DNA of 20,806 bases from JAHHLP01 sp041609895 (GTDB lineage: Bacteria > Bacteroidota > Rhodothermia > Rhodothermales > JABDKH01): NCBI GenBank assembly GCA_041609895.1, contig JBFIPX010000043.1, positions 1 to 20,806 on the forward strand, in the 5' to 3' direction. Under the pieces are notes generated by a model, which saw nothing but the letters and a program-made list of their open reading frames with translations, was not told the origin of the DNA and made no database searches. Position 1 is the stretch's first letter; each line of letters opens with the position of its first letter. Position numbers and translations under genes: made by a program. Below, piece after piece: positions 1 to 9,095 of this stretch.

Positions 1-834
1 ACAGCCCTTGCGCGAGAAGGCTTCGACGTCTTCATCAACCTGTGTGATGGCTCCTGGGATTCCGACAGCCCGGGGATCGAAGTCGTCCAGACCCTGGAGC
101 GGCTCAACGTACCTTTTACCGGTGCGTCGTCCTCATTTTACGATCCGTCCAGAATTGAGATGAAACGCGTGTGCCGGAGCCTCGGGATTGAGACCCCGCA
201 ATTCGTAATGGCGCGGAACAAGGAAGACGTTCAGCGAGCCGAGTCCGACCTCCGGTTTCCCATGATCGTGAAGCACCCAAACGGCTATAGCAGCTGGGGG
301 CTTACCCGTAAGTCGCGCGTCGAGACAACCGCCGATCTTACGACGCAGGCGGCCCTCACAATCGAGGCCTTCGGTGCTGCACTCATTGAGGAGTTTGTTG
401 AGGGTCGCGAGTTTACGGTACTCGTGGTCGAGAATCCGGACGACCCGGACACCCCGGTTGTGTACGAGCCAGTCGAGTTCCGATTTCCCGACGGAGAGAG
501 CTTCAAACACTGGGATCTCAAGTGGAAGGACTTCGACGGCATGACGTGCGTTCCGTGCGACGACCCGCACCTTTCGACAATTCTGAAGGAAGCCTCGGGA
601 AGGATGTTTCAGGGCTTGAACGGAAACGGATACGGACGTTGCGACATTCGCATGGACGAGCGGGGCGTTCCTTACATGCTTGAGATCAACCCGAACTGCG
701 GCGTCTTTTATGACCCGGAAGATGCGGGAGCCGCGGATTTCATATTACTCAATGACGACGGTGGGCACGTAGGATTCATAGACCTCATCGTGCGCTGCGC
801 AATGAAACGGGTTAGACATGAAACGACGACTTGA
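1..834 (+). CDS. D-alanine-D-alanine ligase-like ATP-grasp protein (5' end outside window)
   Basis: The reading frame is open from base 1 to the TGA at 832-834, giving 277 residues of a protein that starts upstream. The first visible part resembles the N-terminal domain of D-Ala-D-Ala ligases (FINLCDG, a Gly-Ile-Glu-Val-Val helix, then PFTGAS before a lysine-rich ATP-grasp start). The C-terminal part has ATP-grasp landmarks: the FPMIVKHPN lysine strand, EEFVEGREFTV, GYGRCDIRMD, and the Mg-binding strand MLEINPNCG. In classical Ddl enzymes the last motif usually reads NxNPG, so Cys replaces Pro here. ATP-grasp ligases join a carboxylate to an amine through an acyl-phosphate. The exact substrate cannot be read, and it need not be D-alanine. 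It overlaps the next gene by 17 bases, which suggests co-translation. The fold is secure, the substrate unknown. Confidence 0.85.
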   Translation, partial: TALAREGFDVFINLCDGSWDSDSPGIEVVQTLERLNVPFTGASSSFYDPSRIEMKRVCRSLGIETPQFVMARNKEDVQRAESDLRFPMIVKHPNGYSSWGLTRKSRVETTADLTTQAALTIEAFGAALIEEFVEGREFTVLVVENPDDPDTPVVYEPVEFRFPDGESFKHWDLKWKDFDGMTCVPCDDPHLSTILKEASGRMFQGLNGNGYGRCDIRMDERGVPYMLEINPNCGVFYDPEDAGAADFILLNDDGGHVGFIDLIVRCAMKRVRHETTT

Positions 835-1582
835 GGGGAAGAGAGCAGTAGTAACGGGAGGTAGCAACGGCATCGGACGTGCCATAACCGAGGCATTCGT
901 CGACGCCGGCGCAACCGTTCTTTTTACGGCCTACAGCGACACCGGGTCGGCTGAAGAGCTTGTGGAGAGGAAACGCGCGCAAGAAGCTTCCATTGGGGTC
1001 GTCCAGCTTGACGCGGGAGAGCGTGAAAGCGTGGATGTCCTGCATGAGGCCGCAATCTCATTTCTAGGAGGCGTCGACATTCTTGTCAACAACGCGGCTA
1101 CAATGACGCGATCGCTATTCCTCGATATTTCGGAGGAAGAGTACGACCGCATCATGGAGGTTAATCTGCGCTTTCCGTTCTTCGTCACGCAGCGGTTCGC
1201 CCGGCATATGATCGATAGCGGAATTTCGGGAAGCATCATCAACGTGAGTTCAATCAGCGACTCGAGCGCGGTGAGCAAGATGGCGCACTACCAGTGCAGC
1301 AAGGCGGGCCTTACGATGCTGACTCGCGGAGCAGCATATGAGTTGGCCGGTCAAGGCATTCGTGTCAATACGATTGCCCCAGGACTCACCGCTACAAATG
1401 CGAATCGTAATCAGTGGCAGGAAGATCCGGATCTCTGGCGGCAGCGAAGCCAGAACATCCCAATGGGTCGGCCGGGAGTCGCCGCGGATCATGCTGGCGC
1501 AGCCGTCTTCCTCGCCTCCGACGAGTCCTCGTGGATGACCGGAGCGACGCTCGTGATCGATGGTGGATCGATGGTCGTCTAG
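818..1582 (+). CDS. SDR-family NAD(P)-dependent oxidoreductase
   Basis: This 254-residue protein is a classical short-chain dehydrogenase/reductase of normal length. The nucleotide-binding TGGSNGIG motif is at residues 13-20, NNAA at 91-94, the catalytic Ser at about 145, and the YxxxK pair is Tyr158/Lys162. The PG motif after beta-6 is at 188-189 and the C-terminal GATLVIDGG strand is intact. Such enzymes oxidise alcohols or reduce ketones with NAD(P)(H) in the cytosol. The family is too broad to name a substrate; FabG-like or sugar dehydrogenase activity are both possible. The ATG at 818 lies inside the end of the ATP-grasp gene and gives the usual short N-terminus before the Rossmann fold, so the overlap and probable operon are real. 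No strong Shine-Dalgarno site is seen, which fits translational coupling. Confidence 0.95.
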   Translation: MKRRLEGKRAVVTGGSNGIGRAITEAFVDAGATVLFTAYSDTGSAEELVERKRAQEASIGVVQLDAGERESVDVLHEAAISFLGGVDILVNNAATMTRSLFLDISEEEYDRIMEVNLRFPFFVTQRFARHMIDSGISGSIINVSSISDSSAVSKMAHYQCSKAGLTMLTRGAAYELAGQGIRVNTIAPGLTATNANRNQWQEDPDLWRQRSQNIPMGRPGVAADHAGAAVFLASDESSWMTGATLVIDGGSMVV

Positions 1583-1744
1583 CGCCGTTCCACCTTGTGG
1601 ATGTGGCACGAGCATGAGCCGTACTTACGCCGACAACGTGAAACTTTCTGTCCTGGTCGGGGCAGCTTGTTCGCATGACACTTCCGCAATAGCCATCCTT
1701 GTCTACATAGCCATCTTCGGCGCGATCTGTCTGGAGGAGACCCG

Positions 1745-2242
1745 ATGGACGAGGCATTACGCAGCATACTGGTCGGATTGACTCCTGTCTACGTGATGCT
1801 GATTGTAGCCGGAGCGCTGGCACTGACACGACGCCCGCCGGTACTGAACGGTGAGGATTCAGACCGCATCATTCGTCCGTTCCTGGTGGGAGTCGCATGG
1901 CAGTGCGTTCACTTCACGGAGGAGTTTGCAACAGGACTGAATCTGAAGTTGCCTGCGCTCCTGAACCTGACTTCGTGGTCGGAGAACTTTCTCGTCGCGT
2001 TTAATCTATCGTGGATCGCCATCTGGATATTGTCTGCCGTTGGCGTGCGGAGAAACATTCGTGTCGCCTACTTCCCCGTATGGTTTTTTGGTTTGGCAAT
2101 GCTGGCCAACGGCCTTCTACACCCGCTCATCTCACTGTACGTGCGCGGCTACTTCCCGGGGCTCGTGACTTCGCCAGTTGCGGGCCTGATCGGATTTGTA
2201 CTCCTCAGGCGCCTTGCCTCGCTGACCAAGAGCAAGGATTAG
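1745..2242 (+). CDS. HXXEE-domain membrane protein
   Basis: This 165-residue protein is very hydrophobic, with about four to five membrane segments (around residues 8-27, 44-53, 84-100, 108-124 and 144-155). It carries His56-Phe-Thr-Glu59-Glu60, the sequence that names the HXXEE family, and a second family-like stretch, Asn122 to His126 followed by YFPGL at 136-140. No biochemical role is established for this family; the conserved His/Glu residues in the membrane could bind metal, but that is inference. A strong Shine-Dalgarno site (GGAGGAG at 1733-1739, 5 bases before the ATG) fixes the start. The 162 bases before the gene hold no other convincing gene. Confidence 0.8.
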   Translation: MDEALRSILVGLTPVYVMLIVAGALALTRRPPVLNGEDSDRIIRPFLVGVAWQCVHFTEEFATGLNLKLPALLNLTSWSENFLVAFNLSWIAIWILSAVGVRRNIRVAYFPVWFFGLAMLANGLLHPLISLYVRGYFPGLVTSPVAGLIGFVLLRRLASLTKSKD

Positions 2243-2298
2243 ACTGGAACGCAGGTTCAGATCCGGCTACATTCCGTTACAGATTTGCCTAAGCCCAT

Positions 2299-2303
2299 GG
2301 AGG
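2299..2303 (+). promoter_or_regulatory. Shine-Dalgarno site setting the SRPBCC start at 2312
   Basis: GGAGG lies 8 bases before the ATG at 2312. Earlier in-frame starts (TTG 2285, ATG 2297) have no such site, so 2312 is chosen. Confidence 0.7.
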
Positions 2304-2311
2304 TTCTTGTC

Positions 2312-2767
2312 ATGGCGGAAAACAAATTGCAGTTCGAGATCGCCGCGCCGGTCGATCGCGTCTTTGATACGATTGCACACATCCAGAACTACTCCAAAGC
2401 GGTCCCTCATATCGTGAAGGTTGAGATTCTGTCGGAGACGCAATCGGGTGTCGGAACGAGATTTCGGGAAACGCGCGAGATGCGGGGCAGAGAAATGACG
2501 ACGGAATTGGAGGTGACCGAATACGTCAAAGACGAGTCGATTCGTATTGTATCGGATGAGGGTGGGACCGTCTGGGACACGCTCTTCACTGTAGAGCCTG
2601 CAAACGGAGCAACGCGTCTCACACTGTCGATGGATGCGAGGCCTTATAAGACGCTTCCCAAGCTGATCGTTCCACTCATGTCCAGGTTCCTGAAGAAAGC
2701 TGTTATGCGCGACATGGAAGCAGTTAAGACCTATTGTGAGAAGGACGCCGTTGCGGCAGCCGGATGA
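2312..2767 (+). CDS. SRPBCC-family (polyketide cyclase/START-like) protein
   Basis: A 151-residue protein with the SRPBCC helix-grip pattern. An N-terminal strand (KLQFEIAAP) leads into the typical PVDRVFDTIAHIQNYSKAVP helix region, followed by alternating beta strands and a long amphipathic C-terminal helix (about residues 113-143) that would close the hydrophobic cavity. Members bind or transport hydrophobic ligands, act as aromatase/cyclases, or belong to coenzyme Q-binding (COQ10-like) groups. The sequence alone does not decide between these. It has no signal peptide and is probably cytosolic. Its stop overlaps an ATG in the next gene (ATGA at 2764-2767), although that gene probably starts further downstream. 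Confidence 0.85.
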   Translation: MAENKLQFEIAAPVDRVFDTIAHIQNYSKAVPHIVKVEILSETQSGVGTRFRETREMRGREMTTELEVTEYVKDESIRIVSDEGGTVWDTLFTVEPANGATRLTLSMDARPYKTLPKLIVPLMSRFLKKAVMRDMEAVKTYCEKDAVAAAG

Positions 2768-2822
2768 ATGCTTACTTGTCCGTGGGCTCTTTAGTAAATC
2801 GTAAGAGTGATGGCTGTATCGT

Positions 2823-2827
2823 GGAGG
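2823..2827 (+). promoter_or_regulatory. Shine-Dalgarno site supporting a TTG start at 2836
   Basis: GGAGG is placed 8 bases before TTG 2836. The resulting protein begins directly with a lysine and a hydrophobic secretion signal, which the longer ATG (2764) and GTG (2821) alternatives would not. Confidence 0.55.
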
Positions 2828-2835
2828 CGAAATCG

Positions 2836-3525
2836 TTGAAAAGCTACCTGTCGTTCGCCCCCATGTTGTCAGTGCTGTTGCCGTCACTCCTGCTGGCATT
2901 ACCTTACCCGTCGTGCGGACAGGAGGCCAAGCTTTATCCGATTGATCAGGCGACTACCGACCCATCATTCTTTCTCTACCGCATGCGATTAATCGAAGCT
3001 GTCGCCAGCAGGGATACGTCGGCGTTATATGGAGCGCTCTCCCCGGCGATCAAGATCAGCTTCGGAGGCAGTGTGGGTCTCCAGGATTTCCGCCGGGAGT
3101 GGGAGCCGGAGAAACCTGGCAGCAAACTGTGGTCCACGCTTTCCGAGATTTTGGCGGGGGGTGGAAGTATGGCGACCTCAGGCTCGGATGCGTGGTTCGA
3201 GGCACCATACTGGACTTCGGAGTGGCGGAACGTCAGCTACGACGCCTTCGAGTACGGGGTGATCGTAGGCGAGGAGGTCCTTGTTCGGGCGCGCCCCACG
3301 ACGCAATCGGAAGCCATCGCCGCGCTCTCGCATGACATCGTTCACGTCGTCGATCCGTACCCTGCGAGTGAGGAAGAAGGCATCGACTTCGTACAAGTGG
3401 AGCTCGAAGGTGGAATGAGCGGTTACGTTAGCAGGGAGTTCTACCGTTCACCCGTCGGATACCGTGCCGGGTTTCGGAAGGTCGATGGCGCCTGGCAGAT
3501 GCAGTGGTTTCTCGCAGGAGATTGA
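2836..3525 (+). CDS. Secreted protein with C-terminal SH3-like domain
   Basis: I do not recognise a named family for the whole 229-residue protein. From the TTG start it has a short basic end, a hydrophobic stretch to about residue 22 and a Cys at 27 (context Y-P-S-C). This could be a non-canonical lipobox or a plain Sec signal ending near there. The middle (about 45-135) is a mixed region mentioning repeated assessments of size and charge only; no catalytic motif is visible. Residues about 142-206 (GEEVLVRARPTTQSEAIAAL ... GYVSREFYRSP) look like a bacterial SH3 domain of the type often found in envelope proteins that contact peptidoglycan. The protein ends with WQMQWFLAGD, as in SH3-tailed secreted proteins. 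An alternative ATG start at 2764 gives 253 residues and overlaps the SRPBCC stop. Confidence 0.7.
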   Translation: MKSYLSFAPMLSVLLPSLLLALPYPSCGQEAKLYPIDQATTDPSFFLYRMRLIEAVASRDTSALYGALSPAIKISFGGSVGLQDFRREWEPEKPGSKLWSTLSEILAGGGSMATSGSDAWFEAPYWTSEWRNVSYDAFEYGVIVGEEVLVRARPTTQSEAIAALSHDIVHVVDPYPASEEEGIDFVQVELEGGMSGYVSREFYRSPVGYRAGFRKVDGAWQMQWFLAGD

Positions 3526-3627
3526 TCAACCCAGTAGCTGCTTCGAGCGCTTGCTGTGCGCATGGGCGTCCTTTAGATTTGCGTGCCGTAATTTACTGGT
3601 CAACTCTCACCCCACGCCGATCCAAGA

Positions 3628-5187
<1,560 letters not shown>

Positions 5188-5301
5188 TTTGCGACCGACG
5201 GATGTTTGGTCTCGGCTGGACTTTACGTCGTGTCGTTGATGTTCCAAGACCAAGAGATGGAGGCGGTGGCCTGAGCACAAGTCTGTTTGACCGTTGCAGC
5301 G

Positions 5302-5685
5302 ATGACATACCTGGATCAACTCGAGGATGCCTTTGCACACCATTTCGCGGAACTGGCGAAGCGACGAAGCTGGTCCGGCCCGTCGTCGCGGACGTTTCAA
5401 ACAGGTGCACGCCTTGAATTCGTATCCGGCAACATTCGGGTACGGCTCGTAAACGAAAGGCGTCTTCTGTACGTGGAAGTCGGCCCCGTGGCGGTACCGA
5501 GTGCTTCATTCACGGTCTCGCAGCTGAAGGACGTGTTGCAGCCTCCCCGGCATGGGCGATGGAGTCTTTCCTTGTCCGAGTCAGCCGTGTTTCTGGACCG
5601 GCACTGGGAGTTTTTCGACCGCGAATTCGCGGCAGATCGCGTGGACGGTATGCTGGGGAGGTTTTCGACTCGCGAGGATCCGTAG
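5302..5685 (+). CDS. Orphan protein, 127 aa, function unknown
   Basis: I do not recognise this protein. It is soluble, with no signal peptide or membrane segment. It begins with an amphipathic helix (DQLEDAFAHHFAELAKRR), continues with a strand-rich centre (about residues 33-62, including IRVRLVNERRLLYVEVGP) and ends with a helix containing LDRHWEFFDREF. The alpha/beta pattern and length resemble contact-inhibition immunity proteins, but no toxin gene is nearby, so that reading is not supported. The ATG at 5302 is preferred over a TTG at 5287; neither has a clear Shine-Dalgarno site. Codon pattern and the long open frame support a real gene. Confidence 0.6.
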   Translation: MTYLDQLEDAFAHHFAELAKRRSWSGPSSRTFQTGARLEFVSGNIRVRLVNERRLLYVEVGPVAVPSASFTVSQLKDVLQPPRHGRWSLSLSESAVFLDRHWEFFDREFAADRVDGMLGRFSTREDP

Positions 5686-5753
5686 TCGGCAGAAGGGTCG
5701 GAATAGTTCGGCCGCGTATCTTTCGCGCATGATTTGGTGAGTAAAGTTTAGAT

Positions 5754-6344
5754 ATGGACCATTCGCAGCTTGTCGGCATACTTGAGTTTCTCCGTTCCGC
5801 GGAGCGTCTAAAGAACACGGTCCGGTCCGCCCACACTTCGGAGGGCAGACAGGAGAGCGTGGCGGAGCACACATGGAGACTGTGTCTCATGGCTGTCGTG
5901 CTCGAGGCACATTTCCCAGAGGTCGATTTCGAGCGGCTTATCAAGATCTGCATCATTCATGACCTCGGTGAAGCAATCCGTGGCGACATACCGGCACCTC
6001 TTCAACATAGTGACGGAGCCAAGGCCGGCGAGGAACGTGCCGACCTCATGCGGCTGCTTAAGCCGCTTCCGAAAAGGTTACGAGGCGAGATTGCGTCATT
6101 GTGGGACGAATACGAGCACGCGTCGACCGCGGAGGCGAGATTGGCCAAGGCGCTGGACAAACTTGAGACGATTCTCCAGCATAATCAGGGCCTCAACCCC
6201 GAGGATTTCGATTATCGATTCAACCTGGACTACGGCCGCCGCTATACCGCTGACGACCCGGTGATCGTAGAAATCCGATCGATTCTGGATGCGGAGACGG
6301 CGCGGCGTGCGGATGAGTCTCAGGCGGACCATGGCCCCAGCTAG
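5754..6344 (+). CDS. HD-domain phosphohydrolase (YfbR/HDDC2-type 5'-deoxynucleotidase)
   Basis: This 196-residue protein is an HD-domain hydrolase of the YfbR/HDDC2 group. The metal-binding set is complete: His39 in SVAEHTWR, His69-Asp70 in IIHDLGEAIRGD, and Asp135 in ALDKLETILQ. An Arg at residue 18, just before the first His helix, matches the position of the substrate-contacting Arg of E. coli YfbR. Such enzymes remove phosphate from deoxynucleoside 5'-monophosphates and help balance nucleotide pools in the cytosol. The C-terminal 30 residues are charged and less conserved. The ATG at 5754 is the natural start; there is no strong Shine-Dalgarno site. Confidence 0.9.
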   Translation: MDHSQLVGILEFLRSAERLKNTVRSAHTSEGRQESVAEHTWRLCLMAVVLEAHFPEVDFERLIKICIIHDLGEAIRGDIPAPLQHSDGAKAGEERADLMRLLKPLPKRLRGEIASLWDEYEHASTAEARLAKALDKLETILQHNQGLNPEDFDYRFNLDYGRRYTADDPVIVEIRSILDAETARRADESQADHGPS

Positions 6345-6441
6345 TTACGTTTGGTGATGTTGATGTACCTCGTCATTGTCGCAGCCGGACTTGGTATCGC
6401 GGCGGCTTTCTATCAGATGGCAATTTTTTGACAACGAGTCA

Positions 6442-7047
6442 ATGCCGATACCCGACGATGAATGGCAGGCGTTGACAGACAAGCTCGGAAGCGGCGTTGT
6501 CCGATATCGCCTTGTCGAGAAAGGAAGTGCGATGAGCTTTCGGGATGTGGTGGAAAGATGGCAGACGAAGGCGTTCGCACAGTGGTTCAACAGTCTCCTC
6601 GCATCGTTTGAACACGGTGCTTTCTTTTGGGAGTGTCGTCCTGTCTCAGCGTCGGACATAGAAGAGCCGTTCGAGTTTGTTGTCTTGCGGGCTCGTTCGC
6701 TTGAAAGCGCGGCTCCCGAGCCAAGCGCCTTCCGTAACCACTTCGATCGCGCCGAAGAGTCAACCGTATTGGTTTTCCCCAACCTCGGCGGGGATGCGAC
6801 GCTTGTGGTTCCAACTCCTCTGGATGCGCGCCAGCCGTACGCACATCTCGCCGCCTTCACGCGCGATGGACCAGATCAGCAACAAGTTGATCTCTGGCGT
6901 ACCGTTGGACAGCAGACTTCAGCGTCGATATCGAAGGCGCCGCTTTGGCTAAGCACATGCGGCCTGGGCGTATACTGGCTGCATGTCAGGATCGACACGT
7001 GGCCGAAGTACTATCAGTTCAGCGAATACCGACACGTGACCCATTGA
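6442..7047 (+). CDS. DUF6940-type protein
   Basis: This 201-residue protein of unknown function carries the pattern I associate with DUF6940. An N-terminal region runs RYRLVEKG...SFRDVVERWQ, then come FFWECRPV, FPNLGGDATLVVPTPL in the middle and HLAAFTRDGPDQQQVDLWRTVG. A strongly conserved C-terminus reads LWLSTCGLGVYWLHVRIDTWPKYY. No catalytic residue is established; conserved Trp, His and Tyr at the C-terminus could form a pocket. The protein looks cytosolic. ATG 6442 is the first ATG in frame and places the family start correctly. The open frame reaches back to TTG 6376, but that segment is not family-like. It ends 2 bases before the amidase gene. Confidence 0.7.
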   Translation: MPIPDDEWQALTDKLGSGVVRYRLVEKGSAMSFRDVVERWQTKAFAQWFNSLLASFEHGAFFWECRPVSASDIEEPFEFVVLRARSLESAAPEPSAFRNHFDRAEESTVLVFPNLGGDATLVVPTPLDARQPYAHLAAFTRDGPDQQQVDLWRTVGQQTSASISKAPLWLSTCGLGVYWLHVRIDTWPKYYQFSEYRHVTH

Positions 7048-7049
7048 AC

Positions 7050-8687
7050 ATGCCAGCATCCGAATCGACACTCAGCCTCTGGGCGGCCGCCTCGGTCCGA
7101 CTTTTCTACGTCACGGCCCTCCTTTTTTCCCTCGCCGTGTTGGGATGCTCATCGCCCGCCGATGATTCGGCTCATGGCAGTGCCGAAACGGTCGGCTTTG
7201 ACGTGGTCGAGGCCTCGATCGCTGACCTGCAGTCTGCGATCAAAGGCGGGAGAGTGAGTTGCGCAGAGGTGGTCCAGATGTACCTCGATCGCATCGCGAA
7301 GTACGACTCGTCAACCGGAGTAAACGCAATCACGGTTGTCAACCCAAACGCACTGCGGCGAGCACAAGAAATCGACGCCGCATTGTCGGGCGGCGAAGAG
7401 GTCGGTCCGCTTTTTTGTGCTCCCATTCTGGTCAAGGACAACTTCGACACGCACGACCTACCGACTACGGGAGGCTCGATCACGCTGTTGGCGAGTCAGC
7501 CTCCGGACGACGCCTTCATGGTGCGCAGGCTTCGGGAGGCGGACGCGATCGTTCTGGCCAAGACCAACATGGCGGAGTGGGCTTTTAGTCCGCGACAGAC
7601 CGTGAGCTCGTCGTATGGTACCACGGCAAATGCATACGATCTGAGCCGCGTCCCGGCAGGTTCCAGTGGCGGTACCGCGTCCGGTGTTGCAGCGAGTTTC
7701 GGTGTGGCCGGGCTCGGCTCGGACACCGGCAATTCAATACGGGGTCCTTCTTCTCACCTCGCGCTCTTCGGGATTCGATCGACGATCGGGCTGACGAGTC
7801 GAGACGGCGTCATTCCTCTATCGTACGACCGCGACATCGCGGGACCGATGACCCGAACGGTCGAGGACGGCGCGCGCATCTTTGACGTGATCGCAGGCTA
7901 CGATCCGGCTGACCCTATTACCGAAGAAGGGCGAGGTCGTCGCGAAAGCGACTATACAAGTCGACTTCGAAAAGATGGCCTTCTGGGCGCGCGCATCGGT
8001 ATTGTTCGGGAATTGGTCGATCCGCAGGAGGCGAACGCGGAGATCGTTGCGTTATTCGAACTTGCAATTGACGACCTGAGAAACGCCGGCGCAACGATCG
8101 TCGACCCGTTCGATTTTCCGGGGATTCAAGAACACCTTGCGGCCGACAACTACTGCCCCCGTTTTCGCTATGACATGAAACAGTATCTGGACTCGCTCGG
8201 TGAGGACGCGCCGATCTCCGACGTCAAGGACGCGTATGATACCGGTCGCTTCGCGCCGTATGTGAAGCCGATGTTCGACTTCTATATGGAGTACCCAGGC
8301 GACCGCCCGCCGGAGATGTGGGATCCCCCCTGCCCCACGTTTCTGGAACATCCCGGCAGACGCGCATTTCACGACGCATTGCTCGCTGCAATGGATGCTA
8401 ACGATGTAAAGGCCATCGTGTATCCAAGCTGGACCAGCGTTCCTGCGCTCCTCGACCGAGCGCGCGAGGAATACCGGGGCGACAACAGTCAACTGATCGC
8501 ACCGGAGACGGGGATGCCTGCCGTAACGGTACCTATGGGATACACACGCGGTAAGCTGCCAGCGGGCCTCCAGTTTGTGGCCAGACGCTATCAGGATGGA
8601 CTGCTCATCCAGTATGCGTATGCCTACGAACAGTCCACGCGGCATCGGCGCGCGCCATCGGGCTTCCCGCCGATCGTAACGCAGTAG
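7050..8687 (+). CDS. Amidase-signature-family lipoprotein
   Basis: This 545-residue protein is a complete amidase-signature hydrolase with an exported N-terminus. The Ser-cisSer-Lys triad is visible: Lys129 in VKDNFD, Ser205 in PAGSSGG and Ser229 in SDTGNSIRG. The 24-residue spacing between the serines equals that in GatA and peptide amidase. The usual GGS before the nucleophile reads GNS here. Members hydrolyse amide bonds; this subgroup is close to secreted amidases of unknown substrate rather than to GatA, which lacks a signal. The N-terminus has a hydrophobic stretch (about 17-31) ending in VLGC, so Cys33 is probably lipidated and the enzyme faces the periplasm. The ATG at 7050 is preferred over an upstream start at 6945 that would overlap the DUF6940 gene by 103 bases. 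Confidence 0.92.
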   Translation: MPASESTLSLWAAASVRLFYVTALLFSLAVLGCSSPADDSAHGSAETVGFDVVEASIADLQSAIKGGRVSCAEVVQMYLDRIAKYDSSTGVNAITVVNPNALRRAQEIDAALSGGEEVGPLFCAPILVKDNFDTHDLPTTGGSITLLASQPPDDAFMVRRLREADAIVLAKTNMAEWAFSPRQTVSSSYGTTANAYDLSRVPAGSSGGTASGVAASFGVAGLGSDTGNSIRGPSSHLALFGIRSTIGLTSRDGVIPLSYDRDIAGPMTRTVEDGARIFDVIAGYDPADPITEEGRGRRESDYTSRLRKDGLLGARIGIVRELVDPQEANAEIVALFELAIDDLRNAGATIVDPFDFPGIQEHLAADNYCPRFRYDMKQYLDSLGEDAPISDVKDAYDTGRFAPYVKPMFDFYMEYPGDRPPEMWDPPCPTFLEHPGRRAFHDALLAAMDANDVKAIVYPSWTSVPALLDRAREEYRGDNSQLIAPETGMPAVTVPMGYTRGKLPAGLQFVARRYQDGLLIQYAYAYEQSTRHRRAPSGFPPIVTQ

Positions 8688-8700
8688 CTGCGTTGATCAA

Positions 8701-9078
8701 ATGACCGACATCGATGCGCGTGCAATAAGCAACTCGATCCGCCAGGATCTCCATGATATAGATCGCGTCGCCTATGAGGGGGCTGAGCTTCGAGTCACAG
8801 TGAAGACGACGAGTGGCTATCTCCGGGTCCGGTTCGGTATGCCCGTCGGATTTCGTCTTCTCGATGAAGGGGATCTTTTGGAATTCTGGCCGCAGTGCAG
8901 CCTCGACAAGGGCTGGCTCTACGAGGTCAATGCCGGCGGGTGGATGGACCTGGAGTCCTCGCGGTCGGGTTTTCTTACCAAGCACCACACTGCCGTGACG
9001 GAGTACCTGCTCTTTACCCAGAACGGTTGCCTCAGCTTACTCGCGGCTAATCCTCCGGAAGTGACCGAGGCTACCTGA
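8701..9078 (+). CDS. Orphan protein, 125 aa, function unknown
   Basis: I cannot assign a family. The 125-residue protein has no signal peptide or membrane helix. It opens with an acidic helix and continues with strands (ELRVTVKTTSGYLRVRF). A centre rich in aromatic residues follows (LLEFWPQCSLDKGWLYEV and GGWMDLESSR), then a C-terminal strand-helix part with EYLLFTQNGCLSLLA. The conserved-looking Trp and Gly-Gly-Trp motifs suggest a compact beta-rich fold. It begins 13 bases after the amidase stop, so it may be co-transcribed with that gene. It ends 17 bases before the convergent beta-lactamase-like gene. Confidence 0.6.
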   Translation: MTDIDARAISNSIRQDLHDIDRVAYEGAELRVTVKTTSGYLRVRFGMPVGFRLLDEGDLLEFWPQCSLDKGWLYEVNAGGWMDLESSRSGFLTKHHTAVTEYLLFTQNGCLSLLAANPPEVTEAT

Positions 9079-9095
9079 TCGAACGGCCAGCCTCG
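9066..9095. terminator. Shared hairpin between convergent genes
   Basis: A perfect 7-bp inverted repeat (CGAGGCT at 9066-9072 and AGCCTCG at 9089-9095) encloses the stop codon of the upstream gene and ends at the last base before the opposite gene's stop. Neither strand has a good T-run, so it is only a possible bidirectional terminator. Confidence 0.35.

Noticed and set aside
2267..2899. Minus-strand 210-codon frame
   Set aside because: It lies opposite the well-supported SRPBCC gene and has no recognisable domain.
5302..9078. The two orphans as a toxin-antitoxin or immunity pair
   Set aside because: They are 3 kb apart, share no similarity I can see and lie beside unrelated genes.
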